A DNA stretch of 64,000 bases, from the NCBI RefSeq assembly GCF_008086045.1, contig NZ_VSEY01000010.1, positions 186,001 to 250,000 of the forward strand, in the 5' to 3' direction. Below are positions 52,299-59,181 of this stretch, piece by piece. The position numbers were made by a program, and so were the translations under genes. The first letter of the stretch is position 1, and each line of letters begins with the position of its first letter. This DNA is from Nonomuraea sp. PA05 (GTDB lineage Bacteria > Actinomycetota > Actinomycetes > Streptosporangiales > Streptosporangiaceae). The notes under the pieces are model-generated. The model saw only the letters and a program-made list of their open reading frames with translations. It searched no databases and had not been told where the DNA came from.

Positions 52299-53459
52299 GG
52301 GGTTGTCCTCGGGCGGGCTGCCGGCCGCGCCCTCCCGGGGCGGCAGCCACAGCACGAACGTGGCCCCCTCCCCGAGCCGCGAGAACACCGCCACGCGCCC
52401 CCCGTGCGACTCCACGATCTGCCGCACGATCGCCAGCCCCAGCCCGGTGTGCCGGTCCCTGCGGCTCGCCTCGCCGCGCCAGAACCGGTCGAACACCCGC
52501 GCCTGGTCCGACTCGCGCAGCCCGGGCCCGTCGTCGCGGACCGCCGCCCACAGCCAGCCGCCCGTCCGGCCCGCCCCGGCCCTGATCAGGCCGCCGGACG
52601 GCGACAGGCGCACGGCGTTGGACAGCAGGTTGGCCACGGCGCGGCGCAGCGCGTCGGCGTCGCCCGCCGCGTCCAGACCGGCGCCCAGCTCCCGGGTGAT
52701 CACGATGTCCCGTTCGGCGGCCGGGGTGGCGTACTCCTCGCATGCCTCCCCCACCACCCTGGCCAGGTCGAGATCGGCGTCGGCGAACGCGGCGCCCTGC
52801 CGCCTGGCCGTGGCCAGCAGGTCCTCCACAAGCCTGGTCATCCGGGTCGTCGCCCGGTCCACGATGGCCACGGCCCTGGCCCGCTCCTCCTCGCTGGCGT
52901 CGGGGGCGGCCAGGACGGCGTCCACGTTGGCCCTGATGATGGTCAGCGGGCTGCGCAGCTCGTGCGAGGCGTCGTCGATGAGCTGCCGTTGCGCGCTGAA
53001 CGCCTCCTCAAGCCGGGCGAGCATGGTGTCGATGGTGTCGGCCAGGTCCTTCAGCTCGTCGCGCGGGCCGTGCAGCTTGATGCGCCGCTTCAGGTCGGTG
53101 GCCTGGATCTCCTCCGTCGTACGGGTGATCGACCGGACGGGCCGCAGCACCCGGCCCGACAGCACCCAGCCGATGCCCAGGCTCGCCACGTACAGGCCGG
53201 CCAGCGTGAGCAGCGAGAAGTCGCGCAGCGTGCTCATCGTCCTGACGTTGACCGCGTTCTCGACCTCCTCCACGAACACCACCTCGCGCTTGCCGAGGTA
53301 CTGGTCGCCGCTGTAGGTCTTGGCGTACTCGGTCGTGATCGGGCGCTGCTCGGTGGTCTTGGACACGGCGAAGTAGATGCCGCCCAGCACCAGCGTGGCC
53401 AGCACGAACAGCAGCCCCGAGTACAGGACGGTGATCCGGAAGCGGATGGTGTGGATCAC
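52290..53459 (-). CDS. Sensor histidine kinase
   Basis: 389 residues. Two membrane segments (about 9-30 and 75-97) enclose a short external loop of about 45 residues; a HAMP domain follows ('RVLRPVRSITRTTEEIQATD'), then the H-box 'LIDDASHELRSPLTIIRANV' (about 160-179) and the ATPase domain with 'NLLSNAVRLSP', 'VRDDGPGLRESDQARVFDRF' and 'GLGLAIVRQIVESHGG'. The small sensor loop suggests sensing within the membrane or by a partner. Its start overlaps the response regulator by 4 bases; its end overlaps cytochrome b by 9. Confidence 0.92.
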   Translation of the reverse strand: MIHTIRFRITVLYSGLLFVLATLVLGGIYFAVSKTTEQRPITTEYAKTYSGDQYLGKREVVFVEEVENAVNVRTMSTLRDFSLLTLAGLYVASLGIGWVLSGRVLRPVRSITRTTEEIQATDLKRRIKLHGPRDELKDLADTIDTMLARLEEAFSAQRQLIDDASHELRSPLTIIRANVDAVLAAPDASEEERARAVAIVDRATTRMTRLVEDLLATARRQGAAFADADLDLARVVGEACEEYATPAAERDIVITRELGAGLDAAGDADALRRAVANLLSNAVRLSPSGGLIRAGAGRTGGWLWAAVRDDGPGLRESDQARVFDRFWRGEASRRDRHTGLGLAIVRQIVESHGGRVAVFSRLGEGATFVLWLPPREGAAGSPPEDNPLR

Positions 53460-54121
53460 GTCGGCTCCTTCAGCCGGTAGCCGCGGCTGATCACGGTCTC
53501 GATCAGGCCGTCCTCCTGCAGCTTGCGGCGCAGGTTGCCGACCGTGACGCGGACGGTGCTGGTGAACGGGTCCGCGTGCTCGTCCCAGACGTGTTCGAGC
53601 AGCTCCTCCGTGGACACGACGTGGCCCGGCCTGGTCATCAGGTAGTGCAGCACGCCGTACTCCTTGGGGGTGAGCGCCAGCGACCTGCCGTCCAGCGACA
53701 CCTCCAGCCGCGCGGTGTCGATCCGCAGGCCGCCCACCTCCAGCACGGACGTGCCGCCGCCGGCGTCCCTGCGCAGCAGCGCCCGCACCCTGGCCAGCAG
53801 CTCGGGGAAGGCGAACGGCTTGACCAGGTAGTCGTCCGCGCCCTCGTCCAGGCCGCGGACGCGGTCGTCCAGCCGGTCGCGGGCGGTCACCATGATGATC
53901 CGCACCCCCTGGCCCGCCGCGCGCACGGTCCGGCAGAGCTGGAAGCCGTCGCCGCCCGGCAGGTTCAGGTCGAGCAGGACCAGGTCGTAGGTGTTGACCT
54001 GCAACTTCTCGTGCGCGGAGGGCGCGTCGTAGGAGACGTCCACCGCGTAACCCGCCCGGACCAGGCCGACGCGCAGCGCGTCGACCAGGTCCTCCTCGTC
54101 CTCAACCACAAGCAGCCGCAT
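53456..54121 (-). CDS. OmpR-family response regulator
   Basis: 221 residues. Receiver domain (1-118) with acidic pocket 'VVEDEED', phospho-acceptor Asp51 in 'YDLVLLDLNLPGGDGF', and Lys in 'DDYLVKPFAF'. The winged-helix output domain holds 'LALTPKEYGVLHYLMTRPGH' and 'TVRVTVGNLRRKLQEDG'. It is paired with the adjacent kinase. A -10 hexamer TAGGGT lies 7 bases before the ATG, so the pair may also be transcribed apart from the protease upstream. Confidence 0.93.
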   Translation of the reverse strand: MRLLVVEDEEDLVDALRVGLVRAGYAVDVSYDAPSAHEKLQVNTYDLVLLDLNLPGGDGFQLCRTVRAAGQGVRIIMVTARDRLDDRVRGLDEGADDYLVKPFAFPELLARVRALLRRDAGGGTSVLEVGGLRIDTARLEVSLDGRSLALTPKEYGVLHYLMTRPGHVVSTEELLEHVWDEHADPFTSTVRVTVGNLRRKLQEDGLIETVISRGYRLKEPT

Positions 54122-54128
54122 GCCCTGG

Positions 54129-54134
54129 ACCCTA
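54129..54134 (-). promoter_or_regulatory. -10 hexamer of a leaderless response regulator transcript
   Basis: TAGGGT on the minus strand, 7 bases before the ATG at 54121; it overlaps the stop region of the protease gene and there is no Shine-Dalgarno. Confidence 0.5.
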
Positions 54135-55082
54135 GTTTCGGATGATGCGTTCCGCGATGGGCGCGGCCCGGTCGATGGGGATGGCGAAACCGATGCCGAT
54201 GTTCCCGCCTCCCCTGGACGCCGCGATCGCGGTGTTCACGCCGACGACCTCGCCCCTGGCGTTGACCAGCGGGCCGCCGGAGTTGCCCGGGTTGATGGAG
54301 GCGTCGGTCTGAACGGCCGTGCGCCGGGAGCCGCCCAGCCGCACCTCCCTGTCCAGGGCGCTGACGATGCCCGAGGTGACCGTTCCGGACAGGCCCAGCG
54401 GCGAGCCGATGGCCAGCACCTGGTCACCGACGGACAGGTCCGCTGAGCGGCCGAGCGTGGCGGGCGTCAGCTCGCGCGGGTAGTCCACCTCCAGCACGGC
54501 CAGGTCCTCGTCGTCGTCCGCGCCCGCGACGCGGGCGGTCAGCCTGCTGCCGTCGTGCAGCACCACGGTCACCGTGCTGCTGCCGCTGACGACGTGCGCG
54601 TTGGTGAGGATGTGGCCGCTGTCGTCGACGACGAAGCCGGAGCCGCCCGAGCTGCGCGTCTCCACGGAGACCACGCTGGGCAGCACACGGGCCGCCGTGG
54701 CGCTCAGACCGGCCAGGCTCGCCGACGGCGCGGGCGCCACCCTCGGCAGGGCGGCGGCGGGGGCCGGCTCGGACCCTTCGAAGAGCCGTGCCCCCGCCGC
54801 CCCCGCCACGCCCGCCGCCGCCCCGGTGAGCGCCGCGACGAGCGCGGCGGTCACCAGGACGCGACCGCCCCTGGGCGGCGGCGGCGTGACGGGAGTCCGC
54901 GGTACGGGGTGCTGCCGCGGCGGCCCGATCAGCGGTGGCGCGGCACCGTGAGGCGCCTCCCCGCGCCCGCCCACCGGCACCGTGCGGACTTCGGGCCCGC
55001 CCACCGGCACCGTGCGGAGCTCCGGCCCGCTTACCGGCACCGTGCGGAACTCGGGCCCGCGCGGGCTGCCCAGCCCCCTCAT
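54132..55082 (-). CDS. HtrA/DegP-like serine protease without PDZ domain
   Basis: 316 residues. A Pro-rich cytosolic N-terminus with three 10-residue repeats (about 8-40) is followed by one membrane segment ('VLVTAALVAALTGAAAGVAG', about 74-93) and a trypsin-like domain outside: His in 'GHILTNAHVVSGSS', Asp in 'DDDEDLAVLEVDYP', Ser in 'DASINPGNSGGPLVN'. HtrA proteins usually carry a C-terminal PDZ domain; here the protein ends after the protease. The ATG overlaps the VWA stop (ATGA). Probably an envelope stress protease working with the neighbouring two-component system. Confidence 0.88.
   Translation of the reverse strand: MRGLGSPRGPEFRTVPVSGPELRTVPVGGPEVRTVPVGGRGEAPHGAAPPLIGPPRQHPVPRTPVTPPPPRGGRVLVTAALVAALTGAAAGVAGAAGARLFEGSEPAPAAALPRVAPAPSASLAGLSATAARVLPSVVSVETRSSGGSGFVVDDSGHILTNAHVVSGSSTVTVVLHDGSRLTARVAGADDDEDLAVLEVDYPRELTPATLGRSADLSVGDQVLAIGSPLGLSGTVTSGIVSALDREVRLGGSRRTAVQTDASINPGNSGGPLVNARGEVVGVNTAIAASRGGGNIGIGFAIPIDRAAPIAERIIRN
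54969..55058 (-). repeat. Three 30-base tandem repeats in the protease gene
   Basis: Units at 54969-54998, 54999-55028 and 55029-55058 differ at only a few bases and encode 'GPEVRTVPVGG', 'GPELRTVPVGG' and 'GPEFRTVPVSG'. They lie in the cytosolic Pro-rich part before the membrane segment. Confidence 0.85.
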
Positions 55083-56023
55083 GGCAGCCTCGAGAACCAC
55101 AACATCGACGTCGCCGCCGCGATCAGCGCGAAGATCAGCCCCGCCCCCACGAACCACTGCCAGACCTCCTGCCGCTCGGTGCGGTAGCCGACCGACGTGC
55201 CGATGTCCTCGTAGACCGCCTGCAGCTCGTCGCCGCTGGCCGCCTCGTAGAAGCCGCCGCCCGCCGACTCGGCCAGGCCGCGCAGCGCGGGCCCGTCCAC
55301 CGGCACCTGCACCTCGCGGCCCGACAGGCTGATGGTGCCGTCCGGCGTGCCGTAGGCGATGGTGGTGACGGGGACGCCGCGCGCGGACGCCTCGGCCGCC
55401 GCGTCGGTCACCGTGCGGCCGGTCGTGTTGGAGCCGTCGGACAGCAGCACGATGTGCGCGGGCGGCGCCTCCTCCTCCGAGTCGAGCGCGGCGATCGCCT
55501 CCAGCGAGGAGAAGACGGCCTCGCCGATGGCGGTGCCCGAGTCCATGCCGAGCCGGTCGAGCGCGCTCATCACCGCCGGCCGGTCCGTGGTGGGCGGCAC
55601 GGCCACGGACGCGGCCGACGAGAACGACACCAGGCCCAGGTTGAACCGCTCGGGCAGCCCCTGGACGAACTGCCTGGCCGCCTGCTTGGCCGCCTCGAAC
55701 CGGTTCGGCGTCACGTCGGTGGCGCCCATGGACGCCGACACGTCGAACGCCACCATGATCGTCGCCCGTTCGCGCGGCACCTGAACCTCGGCCGTCGGGC
55801 GGGCGAACCCCACGACGAGCAGGGCGAACATGAGCAGCAGGGCCGCGGCGGGCACGTGCCTGCGCCAGCCCGGCCGCCTCGGCGCGACCTTGTCGAGCAG
55901 GTCGAGGTTGGTGAAGCGGACGGCGTAGGCGGTCCTGGAGCGCAACGCCATGATGACGTAGGTGAGCGCGAGCAGGGCCACCGGGATGAGCAGCAGCAGC
56001 CACACGGGCGCGATGAGGGTCAC
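55079..56023 (-). CDS. VWA-domain membrane protein (BatA-like)
   Basis: 314 residues. Two N-terminal membrane segments (about 6-24 and 55-74) and one C-terminal (about 290-308) flank a VWA domain with MIDAS 'IMVAFDVSASMGATDV' (about 90-105), 'DSGTAIGEAVF' and 'HIVLLSDGSNTTGRT'. It has the layout of BatA proteins found with MoxR and DUF58. It overlaps the DUF58 gene by 4 bases and the protease by 4. Confidence 0.9.
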   Translation of the reverse strand: MTLIAPVWLLLLIPVALLALTYVIMALRSRTAYAVRFTNLDLLDKVAPRRPGWRRHVPAAALLLMFALLVVGFARPTAEVQVPRERATIMVAFDVSASMGATDVTPNRFEAAKQAARQFVQGLPERFNLGLVSFSSAASVAVPPTTDRPAVMSALDRLGMDSGTAIGEAVFSSLEAIAALDSEEEAPPAHIVLLSDGSNTTGRTVTDAAAEASARGVPVTTIAYGTPDGTISLSGREVQVPVDGPALRGLAESAGGGFYEAASGDELQAVYEDIGTSVGYRTERQEVWQWFVGAGLIFALIAAATSMLWFSRLP

Positions 56024-56961
56024 GCCACGTCACCTCCTCCCCTGGGTCCGGGCGGGCTCGCCGCCAGCGTGGCCAGGCGGCGCTGGCGCATGACGTGCTT
56101 GACCAGGTCGCGCACCCAGTCCCGGTCGGTACGCAGCCGCAGGTGGGTGGCTCCGGCCCGGCGCAGCGCCCGCCCTATGGCGTCACGCTGCTCCGACGCG
56201 GCCTCGGCGTACCGGCGGCGCAGCCGGGCGTTGCCGGTGGCGACCTCGCGCCGCCGCCCCGTCTCCGGATCGACCAGCGTCAGGATGCCCACGTCGGGCA
56301 GCGTCAGCTCGCGCGGGTCGAGCACCTCCACGGCCAGCACCTGGTGCCGGGCGGTGAGCCGGCGCAGCGGGGCCTCCCAGGTGCCGGGGTCGTCGAGGAA
56401 GTCCGACACGACCACGACCAGGCCGCGGCGCCGTACCACCCTGCCGAGCTGCTCGGCCGCCACGCCGAGCAGCGGCTCGGCCACCCCTGGCGGGGTGCGG
56501 GGCAGCGCGAACGCCGCCTGGAGCAGCGCCATCAGGTGCGGCCGGCCCGTCCTGGCGGGCAGCGTCCTGACGCCGCCGCCGTGCAGCAAGTGGGTGCCGA
56601 TGCGGTTGCCCGTCCGCTGGGTGAGGAAGCCGACCGCGGCCAGGGCGGACAGGGCCAGCTCCCGCTTCTCCATCGCCGCCGTCCCGAAGTCCATGCTGGC
56701 GGTGGCGTCGAGCAGCGCCCAGATCTCCAGCTCCCGGTCGGCGACGAGGTCGCGGACGTGCGGCTCGTTCGTGCGGGCGGTGACGTTCCAGTCCATCCGC
56801 CGCACGTCGTCGCCCGGCTGGTACGCCCGCGACTCCGCCGGTTCGCTGCCCGGACCTGGCACCAGGCCGAGGTGTTCGCCCTGGAGCAGCCCATCCAGCC
56901 TCCTGGTGATGGTCAGTTCGAGCCTGCGCAGCGCGGGCTCGGCGATCAGATACGGCTTCAT
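56020..56961 (-). CDS. DUF58-family protein
   Basis: 313 residues, soluble. The signature 'GSEPAESRAYQPGDDVRRMD' and 'WNVTARTNEPHVRDLVADRE' (about 36-75) is typical of DUF58, followed by a VWA-like fold with 'LLDATASMDFG'. DUF58 proteins are regular partners of MoxR ATPases and VWA proteins. It overlaps MoxR by 4 bases. Confidence 0.9.
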   Translation of the reverse strand: MKPYLIAEPALRRLELTITRRLDGLLQGEHLGLVPGPGSEPAESRAYQPGDDVRRMDWNVTARTNEPHVRDLVADRELEIWALLDATASMDFGTAAMEKRELALSALAAVGFLTQRTGNRIGTHLLHGGGVRTLPARTGRPHLMALLQAAFALPRTPPGVAEPLLGVAAEQLGRVVRRRGLVVVVSDFLDDPGTWEAPLRRLTARHQVLAVEVLDPRELTLPDVGILTLVDPETGRRREVATGNARLRRRYAEAASEQRDAIGRALRRAGATHLRLRTDRDWVRDLVKHVMRQRRLATLAASPPGPRGGGDVA

Positions 56962-57965
56962 GCCACCGCGTCCTGCCGGGTGTCGTAGGGCTGGGTCTCC
57001 TGGCTGGGCGCGATGACCGGCAGCGGCACGGCCGCCAGCACCCGATCCACGATCTGGCGGGGCATCACCCCGTCGGCCAGCGCGTCGAAGGACAGCACCA
57101 GCCGGTGCGCCATGACGTCGTGCGCCAGGTCCCGTACGTCCTCGGGCAGCACGTAGTCGCGCCCCCGCAGCAGCGCCAGCGCCCGGCCGGCCGCCAGCAG
57201 GCCGAGCGTCGCCCTGGGGCTGGCGCCGAACGCCAGCAGCCGCCCGACGTCCCGCACCCCGTACCGGTCGGGGTCGCGGGTGGCGTAGACGAGGCGGACG
57301 GCGTACTCGGCGACCGCGTGGTGCACGAAGACCTCCTGGGCCCGGCGTTGCAGCGCGACCACCCGCGCCGGGTCGAGGACGCCCTGCGGCGACGGCGGGT
57401 CCACGCTCATCCGGTAGACGATCGCCAGCTCCTCCGACTCGCTGGGATAGTCGACGTCGATCTTCATGAGGAAGCGGTCGCGCTGCGCCTCGGGCAGGTG
57501 GTAGACGCCCTCCGACTCGATCGGGTTCTGGGTGGCCAGCACCAGGAACGGCCTGGGCACCTCGTAGGTGACGCCGCCGATGCTGACCTGGCGTTCGGCC
57601 ATGATCTCCAGCAGCGCCGACTGCACCTTCGCGGGCGCCCTGTTGATCTCGTCGGCGAGCAGCAGGTTCACCATGACGGGCCCGAGCTCGACGTCGAACG
57701 ACTCGGTGGAGGGCCGGTAGATCCTGGTGCCGACGATGTCGGACGGCACCAGGTCGGGCGTGAACTGGATCCGGGCGAACGTCCCCCCGACCACCTTGGC
57801 GGTGGTCTCGGCGGCCAGCGTCTTGGCGATGCCGGGGACGCCTTCGAGCAGGCAGTGCCCCTTGGCGAGCACCGCCACGAGCAGCCGCTCGACCATGTGG
57901 TCCTGTCCGACGATCACTCGTTTGACCTCGAACAGGGCCCGTTCGAGCAGTGCGGGGTCGGTCAC
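56958..57965 (-). CDS. moxR: MoxR-family AAA ATPase
   Basis: 335 residues. Walker A region 'LLEGVPGIAKTLAAETTAKV' (about 38-57; the usual GKT/S is AKT), Walker B 'NLLLADEINRAPAKVQSALL' (about 103-122), sensor 1 'FLVLATQNPIESEGVYHLPE' and sensor 2 'GASPRATLGLLAAGRALALL' are present. MoxR ATPases act as chaperones that assemble or activate client proteins with VWA partners. The GTG at 57965 overlaps the stop of the small secreted peptide; the frame upstream of it is open but unsupported. Confidence 0.92.
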   Translation of the reverse strand: MTDPALLERALFEVKRVIVGQDHMVERLLVAVLAKGHCLLEGVPGIAKTLAAETTAKVVGGTFARIQFTPDLVPSDIVGTRIYRPSTESFDVELGPVMVNLLLADEINRAPAKVQSALLEIMAERQVSIGGVTYEVPRPFLVLATQNPIESEGVYHLPEAQRDRFLMKIDVDYPSESEELAIVYRMSVDPPSPQGVLDPARVVALQRRAQEVFVHHAVAEYAVRLVYATRDPDRYGVRDVGRLLAFGASPRATLGLLAAGRALALLRGRDYVLPEDVRDLAHDVMAHRLVLSFDALADGVMPRQIVDRVLAAVPLPVIAPSQETQPYDTRQDAVA

Positions 57966-58108
57966 GGCTGCACGCTCCCGTGGTGGCAGTCGTCCACGAC
58001 CACGCGCAGCTCCAGAGCGGTCGGCTCCGGGTCGGCGAACGCGGCGCTCGCGGTCATGAGCAGCCCGCCGGCGGCGAGCAACACAAGAGCGAAACGTGAT
58101 GTACGCAT
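57962..58108 (-). CDS. 48-residue secreted peptide heading the MoxR operon
   Basis: Translation gives a Sec signal peptide (MRTSRFALVLLAAGGLLMTA, cleavage after SAAFA at about 25) and a 23-residue mature peptide DPEPTALELRVVVDDCHHGS plus VQP, with one Cys next to two His. GAGGA lies 5 bases before the ATG. Its TGA overlaps the MoxR GTG (GTGA), so translation is coupled. TTGATG and TACGAG upstream (18-base spacer) could be the promoter. No family recognised. Confidence 0.6.
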   Translation of the reverse strand: MRTSRFALVLLAAGGLLMTASAAFADPEPTALELRVVVDDCHHGSVQP

Positions 58109-58220
58109 GAATTCCTCGTCCCTCGTATCGGCTTGCTACGCACTTCATCAAGTCACCGCGAAAACCCGCGTAACCGCCGCCTTTACACGGTCTTTCGGTG
58201 GATGGGGTTAGACCTCCGGC

Positions 58221-59132
58221 ATGACGCCCATCCAGCGCTATCTCGCAGAAGAGGTGGCCCACGACCACGTGGACGGCCTGATCCCCCGCCGCGAAGCGCT
58301 GCGGCGGCTCGCGCTGCTCGGCCTGGGCCTGCCCGCCGCCACGGCCCTCCTCGCGGCCTGCGGCGCGCCACCCGGGCCGGCAGCTCCCACCACGTCGGCT
58401 CCGGCCGCCACGACCCCCGCCCCCTCGGTGAGCCCTGCCGGGCCGTCGCCGCTGCCGACGGAGCCGATCACGTTCGCCGGGCCCGAGGGCGCCACGCTGC
58501 AGGCCGCCTGGGCGCAGGCCGCGGACCCGAAGGGCGCGGTGCTGGTGATCCACGAGAACCGCGGCCTGACCGACCACATCCGCTCGGTCGCCGGCCGCCT
58601 GGCCGCCAGCGGCTACTCGGCCTTGGCGCTCGACCTGCTCTCCCGCGAGGGCGGCACCGCGACGTTCACCGACAGCGCGCAGGCCACGGCCAAGCTCGGC
58701 GAGATCGACGACGCCAGGTTCGTGGCCGACATGAAGGCGGCGTTGGGCGAGCTGGCCAGGCGGGCCGGGGAGGCGAAGCTCGCCATGATGGGCTTCTGCT
58801 TCGGCGGCGGCATGACCTGGCTGATGCTGTCGTCGGCGGAGCCGCGCCTGTCGGCCGCCGTGCCCTTCTACGGGCCGCTGCCGGACAACGCCGACATGGC
58901 CGGGACGAAGGCGGCCGTGCTCGGCATCTACGGCGAGCAGGACGCCCGGGTCAACGCCACCAGGGACGCCGCCGAGGCCGCCCTGACGAAGGCCGGGCTG
59001 ACGCACGAGCTGGTGACGTTCCCCGGGGTGGGGCACGCCTTCTTCAACGACACCGGGCCGCGGTACGACGCGGAGGCGGCGGCGCAGGCGTACGAGCGGG
59101 TCCTGGACTGGTTCGAGCGGCACCTGGCATAG
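58221..59132 (+). CDS. Dienelactone-hydrolase-family lipoprotein
   Basis: 303 residues. A twin-arginine-like stretch 'IPRREALRRLALLGLGLPAA' is followed by the lipobox 'TALLAACG' (Cys47), so it is exported, possibly folded. After a Pro/Ser/Thr linker the alpha/beta-hydrolase domain has nucleophile Cys in 'AMMGFCFGGGMTWL', Asp in 'GIYGEQDARVNA' and His in 'FPGVGHAFFND'. DLH enzymes open lactone rings; the extracellular substrate is unknown. It diverges from the MoxR operon. Confidence 0.87.
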   Translation: MTPIQRYLAEEVAHDHVDGLIPRREALRRLALLGLGLPAATALLAACGAPPGPAAPTTSAPAATTPAPSVSPAGPSPLPTEPITFAGPEGATLQAAWAQAADPKGAVLVIHENRGLTDHIRSVAGRLAASGYSALALDLLSREGGTATFTDSAQATAKLGEIDDARFVADMKAALGELARRAGEAKLAMMGFCFGGGMTWLMLSSAEPRLSAAVPFYGPLPDNADMAGTKAAVLGIYGEQDARVNATRDAAEAALTKAGLTHELVTFPGVGHAFFNDTGPRYDAEAAAQAYERVLDWFERHLA

Positions 59133-59137
59133 AGGAC

Positions 59138-59161
59138 GGCCACCCCGCGCAGGGGGTGGCC
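59138..59161. terminator. Bidirectional terminator
   Basis: GGCCACCCC (59138-59146) pairs with GGGGTGGCC (59153-59161), loop of 6 bases, between the converging hydrolase and carboxypeptidase genes. Confidence 0.8.
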
Positions 59162-59181
59162 GCCGTTCTCCAGTGCGGTGC

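Noticed and set aside
57966..59123. N-terminal extension of MoxR by about 385 codons
   Set aside because: The extension overlaps the convincing lipoprotein hydrolase gene on the other strand and is low complexity; the GTG at 57965 overlaps the small peptide stop and fits the usual MoxR length.
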